Assembly: GCA_028345955.1 (NCBI GenBank) | Contig: JAOMEO010000013.1 | Span: 1 to 33,126, forward strand | From: Candidatus Thioglobus sp. | Lineage (GTDB): Bacteria > Pseudomonadota > Gammaproteobacteria > PS1 > Pseudothioglobaceae | DNA: 33,126 bases | Reading direction: 5' to 3' | Shown: piece after piece, positions 16,879-29,200 of the stretch | Numbering within the stretch: position 1 is the stretch's first letter | How the letters are laid out: each line of letters starts with the position of its first letter | Position numbers and translations under genes: made by a program | The notes under the pieces: generated by a model | Told to the model about the DNA's origin: nothing | The model's database searches: none | Seen by the model: the letters and a program-made list of their open reading frames with translations, nothing else

Positions 16879-18435
16879 TTGGACCTTCTTGATAAAATTC
16901 AGTCGTTAGTGTTAGTTAAGGATACACTCATCCAAAACCTTATTGGTATTGAAAAGGAGAGTTTGCGTGTCTCGGAAGCTGGTAGTATTTCACAAGAGCC
17001 GCATCCAGAGGCTTACGGTTCCCCTCTAACAAATCCTGCAATTACAACTGATTTTAGTGAAGCTTTAATCGAACTGGTTACCGAACCATTTGATAGTGCT
17101 GATAAGGCTTTAAATGATTTGGCTAAAATCCAACATTTTGTGCATCATCATCTGACGCCAAGTGAACGTTTTTGGCCAGCAAGTATGCCTTGTATTTTGC
17201 GAGGACATACCAACATACCTATTGCGCATTATGGCAGTTCAAATTTGGGCATCATGAAAACGGTATATCGTCGCGGCCTTGCAAATCGTTATGGAAGTGT
17301 AATGCAAGCAATCTCAGGCATTCATTTTAATTATTCATTTTCTTTAGATTTTTGGCAAGCCTATCGTGATTTGATGTCACCAGATATGTCTGTAAGAAAC
17401 TTTATTGATTGCCACTATATGGGTCTTGCACGAAACGTTCTGAGATACGGCTGGATAATCCCTTATTTGTTTGGAGCCTCTGCATCAGTTTGTAAGTCTT
17501 TTATGAAAGATTATCATGAACACGATTTAGAAGAGTTCGATGATAATACTTTTTATCTACCATATGCGACCTCACTAAGAATGGGTGATATTGGTTATCA
17601 GAACACTCAGGAAGAAGAAAAGGGAGTGAAGGCAAATTACAATAGTCTTGATCACTATGTTCATAGTCTACGTGCTGCAATGCAAACAAGGTGTGGAGAT
17701 TTTGAAGAGATTGGTTTAAAGAAAGATGGAGAATACCAACAACTCAATACTAATATATTGCAGATTGCAAATGAATATTATGCTTCGGTTCGACCCAAAC
17801 CTCTATTACATGGAATGGATAGACCATTGAGGGCTCTTACCAATAATGGAATTGGTTATATTGAAATTAGATCTTTGGATGTTAACCCATTAATAAGTTT
17901 AGGTATTGATAAACCTCAGATACAATTTTTGGAGGCATTTTTACTGTTTTGCCTTCTTCAAGATTCTGCAGCTATATCAACGTCAGAGCAATTCGACATT
18001 GATAATAATGATAATTTAGTGGCTCATAAAGGGCGACAGTCTGGCTTAATACTTATAAATAATGGGAAGGAGGTATTGTTGAAGGATTGGGGTAAAGAAA
18101 TCTTTGCACGAGTTACAGACTGCTCTAAACTTTTGACTAAAGAACATCAGAAATCTGTTCAAAAAATGTTAAGTCGTATTAATAATCCTGATTTGACACC
18201 TTCAGCGATGATGCTTGAAGAAATGAGACAGACAGAGTCAGGTTTTTTCGAATATATTAATAAATTCAGTCATCAAAATAGGGAACTATATCGAAGTAAA
18301 AGTATTGAAAAAGACTATTTTGCTACGTTAGAAGAGTTGGCAGTATCTTCACAGATAGAGCAACTGAAGATGGAGGCCAATGATGTATTAAGTTTTGACG
18401 AATTCATTGAAGAGTATTTTACACTCGATGCATAA
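16879..18435 (+). CDS. gshA: Glutamate-cysteine ligase
   Basis: GshA joins glutamate and cysteine with ATP, the first step of glutathione synthesis. The 518-residue protein equals E. coli GshA in length. It shows GIEKESLRV, SPLTNPAITTDFSEALIELV, YGSSNLGIMKTVYRRGLANR, the substrate-pocket ISGIHFNYSF, WIIPYLFGASASVC and YIEIRSLDVNP. The start is TTG at 16879: an in-frame stop lies 12 bases upstream, no ATG is near, and this start aligns with the family N-terminus. No ribosome binding site is visible and the leader is probably very short. mnmE overlaps its last 8 bases. Confidence 0.96.
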   Translation: MDLLDKIQSLVLVKDTLIQNLIGIEKESLRVSEAGSISQEPHPEAYGSPLTNPAITTDFSEALIELVTEPFDSADKALNDLAKIQHFVHHHLTPSERFWPASMPCILRGHTNIPIAHYGSSNLGIMKTVYRRGLANRYGSVMQAISGIHFNYSFSLDFWQAYRDLMSPDMSVRNFIDCHYMGLARNVLRYGWIIPYLFGASASVCKSFMKDYHEHDLEEFDDNTFYLPYATSLRMGDIGYQNTQEEEKGVKANYNSLDHYVHSLRAAMQTRCGDFEEIGLKKDGEYQQLNTNILQIANEYYASVRPKPLLHGMDRPLRALTNNGIGYIEIRSLDVNPLISLGIDKPQIQFLEAFLLFCLLQDSAAISTSEQFDIDNNDNLVAHKGRQSGLILINNGKEVLLKDWGKEIFARVTDCSKLLTKEHQKSVQKMLSRINNPDLTPSAMMLEEMRQTESGFFEYINKFSHQNRELYRSKSIEKDYFATLEELAVSSQIEQLKMEANDVLSFDEFIEEYFTLDA

Positions 18436-19768
18436 GATTGAAACTATATGTGCTCTAGCTACTGCTGTTGGACAAAGTGGTATTGGGGTGATTCGTGTCT
18501 CAGGACCTTTGTCTAAAGTGATTGCTAATAAAGTTCTTAATATTGAACTCGAGCCCAGAATTGCCTACTATGGTTCTTTTTATAATGAAGAAAGTAATCA
18601 AGTTGATAAAGGTGTAGCCATTTATTTCCCTGGGCCTCAATCCTATACAGGTGAAGATGTATTAGAGCTGCAAGGTCATGGCGGAATGAGTGTTTTGCGA
18701 AAGTTGTTAGAAACCGTCATTGTTTTTGGGGCTCGGCTTTCAGAGCCAGGAGAGTTTACAAAGCGTGCATTTTTAAATGGAAAGATGGACTTAGTTCAAG
18801 CAGAGGCAGTGCAAGACCTTATTCAGGCAAGCTCTGATAAATCAGCTCTAAGTGCTGTAAGGTCACTTACTGGAGAATTTTCTGAAAAAATAAACCAACT
18901 ACTGAGAGATTTGATTGATTTAAGGGTTTTTGTTGAGGCTACTATAGACTTCTCTGATGAGGAGATTGATTTTTTGGAATCTCACGAGGTGTCAACAAAA
19001 CTTGAAGTTTTAAAAAAAGAACTTTTTGACATACTTGATTGTGCAACCCAAGGTGCTATTCTGAGAGATGGCCTGCATGTTGCAATTGTCGGCAAGCCAA
19101 ATGCAGGCAAGTCAAGTTTACTTAATGCTCTAACCAAACAGCCCAGTGCAATTGTTACTGATATAGCTGGAACGACACGTGATGTATTAAAAGAAACTAT
19201 ACATATTGACGGCATGCCGTTACATATTATCGATACTGCCGGTCTTCACAAAAGTGATAATATCATTGAGCAAGAAGGCATCCGGAGAGCGCATACCGAA
19301 ATTGATAATGCTGACGTTGTATTGTTGGTTTATGATGCCAAGAACTCGTCAGCTGATATTTCTATCTTGCCAGACCTCATGATAAGTAAACCTATCATAG
19401 CTATAAGAAATAAGATTGACTTACTAAACGCTAAGTCAAGGATGCGGCAATTTGAAGGTCAAACAGAAATTAGCTTATCGGCGAAATTCGGAAATGGGAT
19501 TGAACTCTTACGACAAGCATTATTAGATGTTGCTGGTTATAACCCTGAGGGCGATGGTATTTTCCTTGCTCGCAAAAGGCATATCCTGGCAATTGAATCG
19601 ACACTTATATCTATCAATAATGCTATTGAGCAACTAGAGGTTGGTGCTAGTGAATTAGTTGCCGAAGATTTACGTCAAGCAGGTATGTCACTTGGCATGA
19701 TAACTGGGGAGTTTTCATCAGACGATTTATTGGGTGAAATATTCTCTTCTTTTTGTATTGGAAAATAG
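18428..19768 (+). CDS. mnmE: tRNA modification GTPase MnmE
   Basis: MnmE works with MnmG to add the (carboxy)methylaminomethyl group to wobble uridine 34 of certain tRNAs. I place the start at the ATG at 18428, giving 446 residues opening MHKIETICALATAVGQSG; an in-frame ATG at 18395 would add 11 unconserved residues. The N-terminal folate-binding domain contains PGPQSYTGEDVLELQGHGG and EFTKRAFLNGKMDL. The G domain has GKPNAGKS at 222-229, DTAGLH and NKID. The C-terminal FCIGK carries the conserved cysteine. The start overlaps the gshA stop by 8 bases, so the two are probably translationally coupled. Confidence 0.97.
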   Translation: MHKIETICALATAVGQSGIGVIRVSGPLSKVIANKVLNIELEPRIAYYGSFYNEESNQVDKGVAIYFPGPQSYTGEDVLELQGHGGMSVLRKLLETVIVFGARLSEPGEFTKRAFLNGKMDLVQAEAVQDLIQASSDKSALSAVRSLTGEFSEKINQLLRDLIDLRVFVEATIDFSDEEIDFLESHEVSTKLEVLKKELFDILDCATQGAILRDGLHVAIVGKPNAGKSSLLNALTKQPSAIVTDIAGTTRDVLKETIHIDGMPLHIIDTAGLHKSDNIIEQEGIRRAHTEIDNADVVLLVYDAKNSSADISILPDLMISKPIIAIRNKIDLLNAKSRMRQFEGQTEISLSAKFGNGIELLRQALLDVAGYNPEGDGIFLARKRHILAIESTLISINNAIEQLEVGASELVAEDLRQAGMSLGMITGEFSSDDLLGEIFSSFCIGK

Positions 19769-19843
19769 ATGAAAATTGGATCTGTAAGTTAATAAATTTA
19801 CGGAATTTATTTAGAGTAATTAATTAGGTCTATAATATTGATT

Positions 19844-19873
19844 TTACACACTATTTTTGGCTGTGTAATTTTT
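19844..19873 (+). terminator. Weak terminator-like hairpin after mnmE
   Basis: TTACACA (19844-19850) pairs with TGTGTAA (19862-19868) around an 11-base loop and is followed by TTTTT. It lies 75 bases past the mnmE stop and upstream of the rRNA promoter. The stem is A+T-rich, so strength is doubtful. Confidence 0.4.
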
Positions 19874-19890
19874 AAAAGTGAAGGGCATCA

Positions 19891-19950
19891 GGCTTTATTT
19901 TTTAAATATACAAAATTATAACTTGACGCAACATTTTGAGCCTGTATAAT
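19891..19950 (+). promoter_or_regulatory. rRNA operon promoter with A/T-rich upstream element
   Basis: TTGACG (19923-19928) and a perfect TATAAT (19945-19950) are 16 bases apart. The bases just upstream (19891-19920) are almost pure A/T, as in UP elements that bind the alpha subunit of RNA polymerase. The rest of the 369-base gap after mnmE holds a weak hairpin (19844-19873), an unpaired TATAAT (19831-19836) that might be a second promoter, and leader signals. No gene is seen in it. Confidence 0.85.
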
Positions 19951-19968
19951 TTCTCGCTTTCACCGCTA

Positions 19969-20004
19969 CAAAATGATCAATTTTGGGGTGGTAGTTCTTT
20001 AACA
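19969..20004 (+). promoter_or_regulatory. rRNA leader antitermination signals (boxB hairpin and boxA)
   Basis: CAAAAT (19969-19974) and ATTTTG (19980-19985) form a 6-bp hairpin in the boxB position. TTCTTTAACA (19995-20004) is boxA, bound by NusB-S10 to prevent premature termination of rRNA transcripts. The text after boxA, up to GTGTGGGCACTCG, is very like the E. coli rrn leader. Confidence 0.8.
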
Positions 20005-20009
20005 ATTTA

Positions 20010-20036
20010 TCAAGCAACTTGTGTGGGCACTCGTGC
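20010..20036 (+). other. 5' strand of the 16S RNase III processing stem
   Basis: These 27 bases pair with 21684-21710 without a gap; the four differences from perfect complementarity are all G-U pairs. This long stem encloses the 16S gene and is the expected RNase III substrate. Confidence 0.85.
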
Positions 20037-20137
20037 AAGAAATTGTGCAGTGCACATAAAAAACAAAAGCAGATAAGCTTTTAAAAAAATTGAACTAATG
20101 GTTACTAAATGCCATGTGTTCTAAAAAGTCAAAGATT

Positions 20138-21677
<1,540 letters not shown>

Positions 21678-21683
21678 AGAAAA

Positions 21684-21710
21684 GTACGAGTGTTCACACA
21701 AGTTGTTTGA
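21684..21710 (+). other. 3' strand of the 16S RNase III processing stem
   Basis: It starts 6 bases after the 16S 3' end and is complementary, allowing G-U pairs, to 20010-20036 over all 27 bases. Confidence 0.85.
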
Positions 21711-21769
21711 TAAAAATATAGTAAAGAGAGAATAGACCAATAACCCAAAATCAATATTGTTGATATTAA

Positions 21770-21846
<77 letters not shown>

Positions 21847-21872
21847 TTTTACTGGGTTATTAGTGTTATTTT

Positions 21873-21948
21873 GGGGCTATAGCTCAGCTGGGAGAGCGCC
21901 TGATTTGCATTCAGGAGGTCAGCAGTTCGATCCTGCTTAGCTCCACCA
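21873..21948 (+). tRNA. tRNA-Ala (anticodon TGC)
   Basis: The 76-base cloverleaf starts GGGGCTA, closes with TAGCTCC and ends in an encoded CCA. The anticodon TGC is at 21906-21908 and the T loop reads AGTTCGATCCT. It is the standard partner of tRNA-Ile in the rRNA spacer, 26 bases after it. Confidence 0.98.
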
Positions 21949-21960
21949 TTTTCTCTGATG

Positions 21961-22034
21961 AAAACTTAAATAAGATTTATTGTTAAGTTTTATTTAAGTT
22001 TTTATACCTAACTTTGGTTAGGAGCTCTTTAACA
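21961..22034 (+). promoter_or_regulatory. Spacer hairpins and second boxA before 23S
   Basis: A 13-bp perfect stem joins 21961-21973 and 21990-22002 around a 16-base loop. Next is a tight hairpin CCTAAC/GTTAGG (22007-22012, 22017-22022) in the boxB position, then boxA GCTCTTTAACA (22024-22034). Further along, ATGATAG/CTATCAT (22150-22156, 22165-22171) forms another hairpin. The 319-base tRNA-Ala to 23S spacer holds these elements and processing-stem strands, and no gene. Confidence 0.75.
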
Positions 22035-22267
22035 ATTTGGATATGAAGTAAAGTTTGTTAAATACAATACAACGTATAAGTAGATATATGAAAATGTTAT
22101 CGAAGGTGTATTGCATTGACACAACAATTTCAAAAAATATGGATTCTCGATGATAGATTAATCTCTATCATTGAAAATTGAAATCACCGATTAGATCGAA
22201 AGATTTAGTTAGTGACTTCACAAGGTGAAATACGAAATCAGATAACCTAGATATTTTGGGGTTATAT

Positions 22268-25157
<2,890 letters not shown>

Positions 25158-25234
25158 ATAACACCCAAGATATTTGGAGATGTTGTTGTGTCAACAGGCA
25201 ATATGCCTTATAAACTTTACTTTATTCCATTTTG

Positions 25235-25297
25235 TTATACCTCTGTGGTATAAAAACTTTTAAATCCGTTTGAATTAAGTTTTATCTTAAATCAAAC
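25235..25297 (+). other. Hairpins in the 23S-5S spacer
   Basis: TTATACC (25235-25241) pairs with GGTATAA (25247-25253). A longer stem pairs 25268-25279 with 25286-25297 with one A-A mismatch and ends 8 bases before 5S. Both are probable processing structures. Confidence 0.55.
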
Positions 25298-25305
25298 AAG
25301 CAGTT

Positions 25306-25424
25306 TGCTTAGTGATAATAGCAAGTGTGACCCACCTGATCCCATACCGAACTCAGAAGTGAAACCACTTAGCGCCGATGGTAGTGTGGGGTTTCCCCAT
25401 GTGAGAGTAGGACATTGCTAGGCT
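25306..25424 (+). rRNA. rrf: 5S ribosomal RNA
   Basis: About 119 bases with the conserved core CCGAACTCAGAAGTGAAAC, GCGCCGATGGTAGTGTGGGG and CCATGTGAGAGTAGG. The terminal helix joins CTTAGTGAT with ATTGCTAGG, allowing G-U pairs. It closes the operon, and its ends are set by alignment with E. coli 5S. Confidence 0.96.
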
Positions 25425-25432
25425 TTAATTCG

Positions 25433-25472
25433 AAATACCCTAGTAATCAACAGATTTCTGGGGTATTTTTTT
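25433..25472 (+). terminator. Terminator of the rRNA operon
   Basis: AAATACCC (25433-25440) pairs with GGGTATTT (25461-25468). The stem extends inward through TAG/CTG with a U-G pair, and a T tract runs to 25472. It lies 8 bases after 5S. Confidence 0.85.
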
Positions 25473-25530
25473 ACCTAATTTTTACTTTAAACAAATACTT
25501 TATTTATATAGATTTAAGTCATATTTATGA

Positions 25531-25539
25531 TGTTAGAAT
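25531..25539 (+). promoter_or_regulatory. Candidate extended -10 for the exporter operon
   Basis: TGTTAGAAT gives TAGAAT (25534-25539) with an upstream TGT, 27 bases before the exporter ATG and after the rRNA terminator. No strong -35 is seen, which extended -10 promoters tolerate. Confidence 0.35.
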
Positions 25540-25566
25540 ATTATCTGAATTTTTTACTAATTCATT

Positions 25567-28272
25567 ATGAAGGAACTACTCTTATCTCTTAACAAGTACT
25601 TTGCCATAGTTCCTGGACAGTTAAGGCCTTATCGAAAAATTGTCCTCATACTTGCACTACTCTCAACCTTTTTTATGGGCTATGGGGCGACTCGTTTTGT
25701 CGTAGATACCTCTTATGAAGTTTGGTTTAGTGAAGAGGATCCGGCAGTGAAATCGTTAAATGAGTTTCGAGAGCAGTTCGGTAGTGATGATGGGCTTTTT
25801 ATTGTATATGAGGCCAAAGACGGAGATGTATTCTCAAACCGATCTTTATCTTTAATTTCTGAAATAACTGAAGTACTTGACAACGACGAGCAAATTAGTG
25901 ATGAGACTTGGCTTAACCAATATGGATTAACCTCCAAGGTTGCAGAGACACTAAAACATATAAAGCGGGTTCAATCATTAACTAATATTCGCATTCAAAA
26001 AAATGAAAATGATGTCTTGAGTGCGCCTCTCTTGGTTCCAAAAACCATTCCTAGAGATGTAAACATACTTGGTGAAATTAAGTCTGAAGCTGGCAAACAA
26101 TCCAGCCTGCCGCTCTTTATGTTTTCAAAAGACCACCGTTTTGGTGCAATCTCAATTACTACGGATTTTGGAACGATTCCTTTGATTGAAAATCAAAATG
26201 AAGATCAGTCTTTGTTTTCTGATGACGATTGGAATGATGATTTTGAAGATTCAGTAGATGACCAAGCTGTTCTTCAAAAAGTTAAATTTAAAGATATAGA
26301 GCCAACGCTATATTTTCCTTTTATGCAGGCGGTTTCAGCCGTATATGAACAGCCACGGATGTTGGAAAATTTTGATTTTTATCCGATCGGGACTTCATCG
26401 ATGGTGGAGTTGGTTTGGGGAACAATGATTCAAGCGGCTTTCCTTTTGGTAGGTATGCTGATTATTATTAATCTTTTGCTTTGGACTTTGTTTCGTTCAG
26501 CAAGTGCTGTAGTGCTTCCACAGCTAGCTATCGGTCTTAGTATTTTATTTGTAATTGGTGGCCTGAGTTGGCTTAATATAGCCTCCACCACACTCATTGG
26601 TTTAACTGCAATGTTAGTGATCGCCGTTGGTGTGGCAGACTGTGTTCATGTGATGAGTTCTTATCTATTGTTTAGGCGTTCTGGTAGTGCCCATGAACAG
26701 GCCTTGTCGCAAGCTTATGGCAAAGTTGGGGTGCCAATCTTGCTCACCACTATCACAACAATGGCAGGTATGTCATCACTTGCAGTGACAGGAATGCCAC
26801 AGTTTGTTCTGTTTGGATTCTCTTCTGCGGCAGGAGTTGGACTAGCTTTTCTATATACAATTTATCTATTACCAGTGTTACTGGATTACTGGCATCCAAT
26901 GCAAGAAAAGAAAGTTTCAAATGTTGTTCAAGAAAAGAAAACTTTAATAAGCCTAATGAAAGCTTTCTTCAAGTTGATTCAAATAAAGGCTTTAAAGTTT
27001 TTATGTTTTTTTGCGAAACCAATAATAAATTTATCACAAAGAATTGGCTTAGCTTGGTTGCTAGGAGCAGACTGGTTGCAGCCATTATTGGATAAAATTC
27101 CATCCTTCGTGCAGCGTTTTCGATATGCAGTAGTTGTGATTTTTTTTGGCGTATTTGGAATCTGTTTGTACGGTGCAACTCAAGTCAAAATTGACTCCAA
27201 CTTGGTTGAACTTTTTTCTGATGATGTTCCTATTAGCCAGGCATATGATATCGTTGATGAGCACATGATGGGTACAGGAAATATGATTATTGTGGTTAAT
27301 ACCGGAGAGTCTGATGCCATAACGGATCCTGCAGTTTTAAACGCAATGAGTCGTCTCCAGAGTCAAGTCAAGGAAAGTTATAGCAAATATATTATTCGAA
27401 CTAACTCCTTAGCAGACTTGGTTAAAGAAACTCATGCCATTATGCAAGATGATGAACAGTATCGAACCATCCCTGACAGTCAAATCACGGTATCACAGCT
27501 GTTGTATTTGTTTAACAGCGCTAACCCCGAAGAACGTCGAGCCTTGGTAAGTGATGACTACAGTAAGAGTCACATTAGTATTCAGTTAAAAAATGCAGGG
27601 TCATATGAATACGCAAAATTTTTTGAAGGCATCCGAAAGGACATAGACAATGAATTTGATACATTAAAAGACCGTTACCCTAACTTGGACGTTGAAATTA
27701 CCGGTACTATGGCAATGATGATGAGGCTTGCAGATGATTTAAGTAGGAATCAGTTCAAGAGTTTAGCTATAGCTGCTGTAGTTATTAGTTGTTTGTTGAT
27801 GGTGACACTGGGTTCACTGCAGGCAGGAGCTATGTCGATTGTCCCTAACTTAATCCCAGCCACTCTGGCGTTTGGCTTGATGGGTCTTTTTGGAATCCCA
27901 CTCGACACAGATACTCTGATGATTGCACCCTTGATAATAGGTATAGCGGTAGATGATACGATTCACTTTATTAGTCATTATAGAATGTCGTTAGCTGAAA
28001 ACAATGACATGCGATTAGCCTTGATTGGGGCAATAAAAGAGGTAGGTCAAGCGGTTACGTTTACGACATTAATACTCGGTTTTGGTTTCTTTATGCTTTC
28101 GTTTAGTGACTATTTGGGTTTGGCAAAGATAGGCAGTTTTGGTGCATTGGCCATATTTGTTGCCCTGCTCTGTGACTTGCTCTTTTTCCCGGCACTGATT
28201 ATGATATTTAAACCAAAATTTGGCCAGAAAGATGTTGAAGATAATTTAAATTTTATAGAGGTTGCAAAATGA
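25567..28272 (+). CDS. RND/MMPL-superfamily inner-membrane exporter
   Basis: The 901-residue protein has two homologous halves, each a membrane segment, a large periplasmic loop and a bundle of about five further membrane segments. TM1 is near 25-45 and the second helix of the first half near 280-305. The proton-relay helix has VGVADCVHV (D358) in the first half and GIAVDDTIHF (D796, D797) in the second, as in MMPL/SSD-type RND pumps. A basic linker lies at about 445-525. The first periplasmic loop has a very acidic tract (208-232) with SDDDW and NDDFED. It should export a lipid or other hydrophobic compound; the substrate is unknown. The next gene overlaps by ATGA. Confidence 0.88.
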   Translation: MKELLLSLNKYFAIVPGQLRPYRKIVLILALLSTFFMGYGATRFVVDTSYEVWFSEEDPAVKSLNEFREQFGSDDGLFIVYEAKDGDVFSNRSLSLISEITEVLDNDEQISDETWLNQYGLTSKVAETLKHIKRVQSLTNIRIQKNENDVLSAPLLVPKTIPRDVNILGEIKSEAGKQSSLPLFMFSKDHRFGAISITTDFGTIPLIENQNEDQSLFSDDDWNDDFEDSVDDQAVLQKVKFKDIEPTLYFPFMQAVSAVYEQPRMLENFDFYPIGTSSMVELVWGTMIQAAFLLVGMLIIINLLLWTLFRSASAVVLPQLAIGLSILFVIGGLSWLNIASTTLIGLTAMLVIAVGVADCVHVMSSYLLFRRSGSAHEQALSQAYGKVGVPILLTTITTMAGMSSLAVTGMPQFVLFGFSSAAGVGLAFLYTIYLLPVLLDYWHPMQEKKVSNVVQEKKTLISLMKAFFKLIQIKALKFLCFFAKPIINLSQRIGLAWLLGADWLQPLLDKIPSFVQRFRYAVVVIFFGVFGICLYGATQVKIDSNLVELFSDDVPISQAYDIVDEHMMGTGNMIIVVNTGESDAITDPAVLNAMSRLQSQVKESYSKYIIRTNSLADLVKETHAIMQDDEQYRTIPDSQITVSQLLYLFNSANPEERRALVSDDYSKSHISIQLKNAGSYEYAKFFEGIRKDIDNEFDTLKDRYPNLDVEITGTMAMMMRLADDLSRNQFKSLAIAAVVISCLLMVTLGSLQAGAMSIVPNLIPATLAFGLMGLFGIPLDTDTLMIAPLIIGIAVDDTIHFISHYRMSLAENNDMRLALIGAIKEVGQAVTFTTLILGFGFFMLSFSDYLGLAKIGSFGALAIFVALLCDLLFFPALIMIFKPKFGQKDVEDNLNFIEVAK

Positions 28273-29186
28273 ATCGATTACTAGTTACTTCAAATTACTC
28301 ATTGCTCGTTATTGTGCTGAGTGTTTTTTTATCACTTTCTAGTGTGCAGGTCTATGCAGAAACTGACTTAAATGCAAGAGAAATTATGGAAAAAGTTGAC
28401 GAAGAAAGCCGTAAGTCTTCAGACTCTGCCTTCACTCGAATGAAGCTTACTACTTGTAAGTATGGTCTTAGTGGAGGAAAAGTAAAGTGTGCCGAAAAAG
28501 CGCGTGTTAAGTTAGTTGAGAGTGCACAGATTAATACCGGTCAAGATAACAAAGATTCCAAGAGTATTGCCATCATCCTTGAACCTTCAAGTGAGAAAGG
28601 TATTGGTATGTTGTCTTACAGTTATGACGATAGTGATCGAGACAATGAGACTTGGTTGTATCTCTCTGCTCTTGGAAAAGTGAAGAGGATTAGTGTCAGA
28701 AACAGTGACGATGAAGAAACCGAATCAGCCAGCATTTTTGGAACAGAGATGACAACTGAAGATCAAGAGACAGGGAAGCTTGATGACTATACTTATGAGC
28801 TACTTGGGCAAGGGGAATTTAGAGGAAGAGAGGTTGCAGTAATCGAGTCAATACCTAAGCCACACCGTCTCAGTAAAAGCAGCTATGGGAAGACGCAAAG
28901 CTGGATTGATACAGAAAGGCTTATAACTCTTAAAGTACAAATGTTTGATAAATACAATAATCCTATTAAGAAGCTTGAGGTAGGTAAGGTTGAAAAGATC
29001 AATGATGTTTGGATGGGAAGAAGTCTTACATTTTTTAATACAGTCAGCAACAGGTTAACCAATATGAAACTTGAGGCGATTAACTTTGATATGGAAATTA
29101 AAGAAGACTTTCTTACTCAAAGAGCATTGACAGATCAAGCTTTTAGGGAAAAGTTTCTCAAAGATTTGCGCAAACAGGCTAAATAA
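28269..29186 (+). CDS. Periplasmic LolA-like protein (outer membrane lipoprotein-sorting type)
   Basis: The 305-residue product has a signal peptide ending near VYA-ET (residue 31), with no lipobox, so it is probably soluble in the periplasm. The mature part matches proteins annotated 'outer membrane lipoprotein-sorting protein': AREIMEKVDEES at the start, ETWLYLSALGKVKRISV, SIFGTEMTTED and a late SWIDTERLITLKVQMFD. That fold is a half-barrel carrying hydrophobic molecules. The C-terminus is basic (FREKFLKDLRKQAK). The start overlaps the exporter stop by 4 bases, showing tight coupling. It is not the canonical LolA of lipoprotein transport and its cargo is unknown. Confidence 0.82.
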   Translation: MNRLLVTSNYSLLVIVLSVFLSLSSVQVYAETDLNAREIMEKVDEESRKSSDSAFTRMKLTTCKYGLSGGKVKCAEKARVKLVESAQINTGQDNKDSKSIAIILEPSSEKGIGMLSYSYDDSDRDNETWLYLSALGKVKRISVRNSDDEETESASIFGTEMTTEDQETGKLDDYTYELLGQGEFRGREVAVIESIPKPHRLSKSSYGKTQSWIDTERLITLKVQMFDKYNNPIKKLEVGKVEKINDVWMGRSLTFFNTVSNRLTNMKLEAINFDMEIKEDFLTQRALTDQAFREKFLKDLRKQAK

Positions 29187-29200
29187 TTTCTAAGTAAGTT

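Noticed and set aside
18395..18427. Upstream ATG giving MnmE 11 extra residues
   Set aside because: The extra residues lie deep in gshA and do not match the family start; the ATG at 18428 does.
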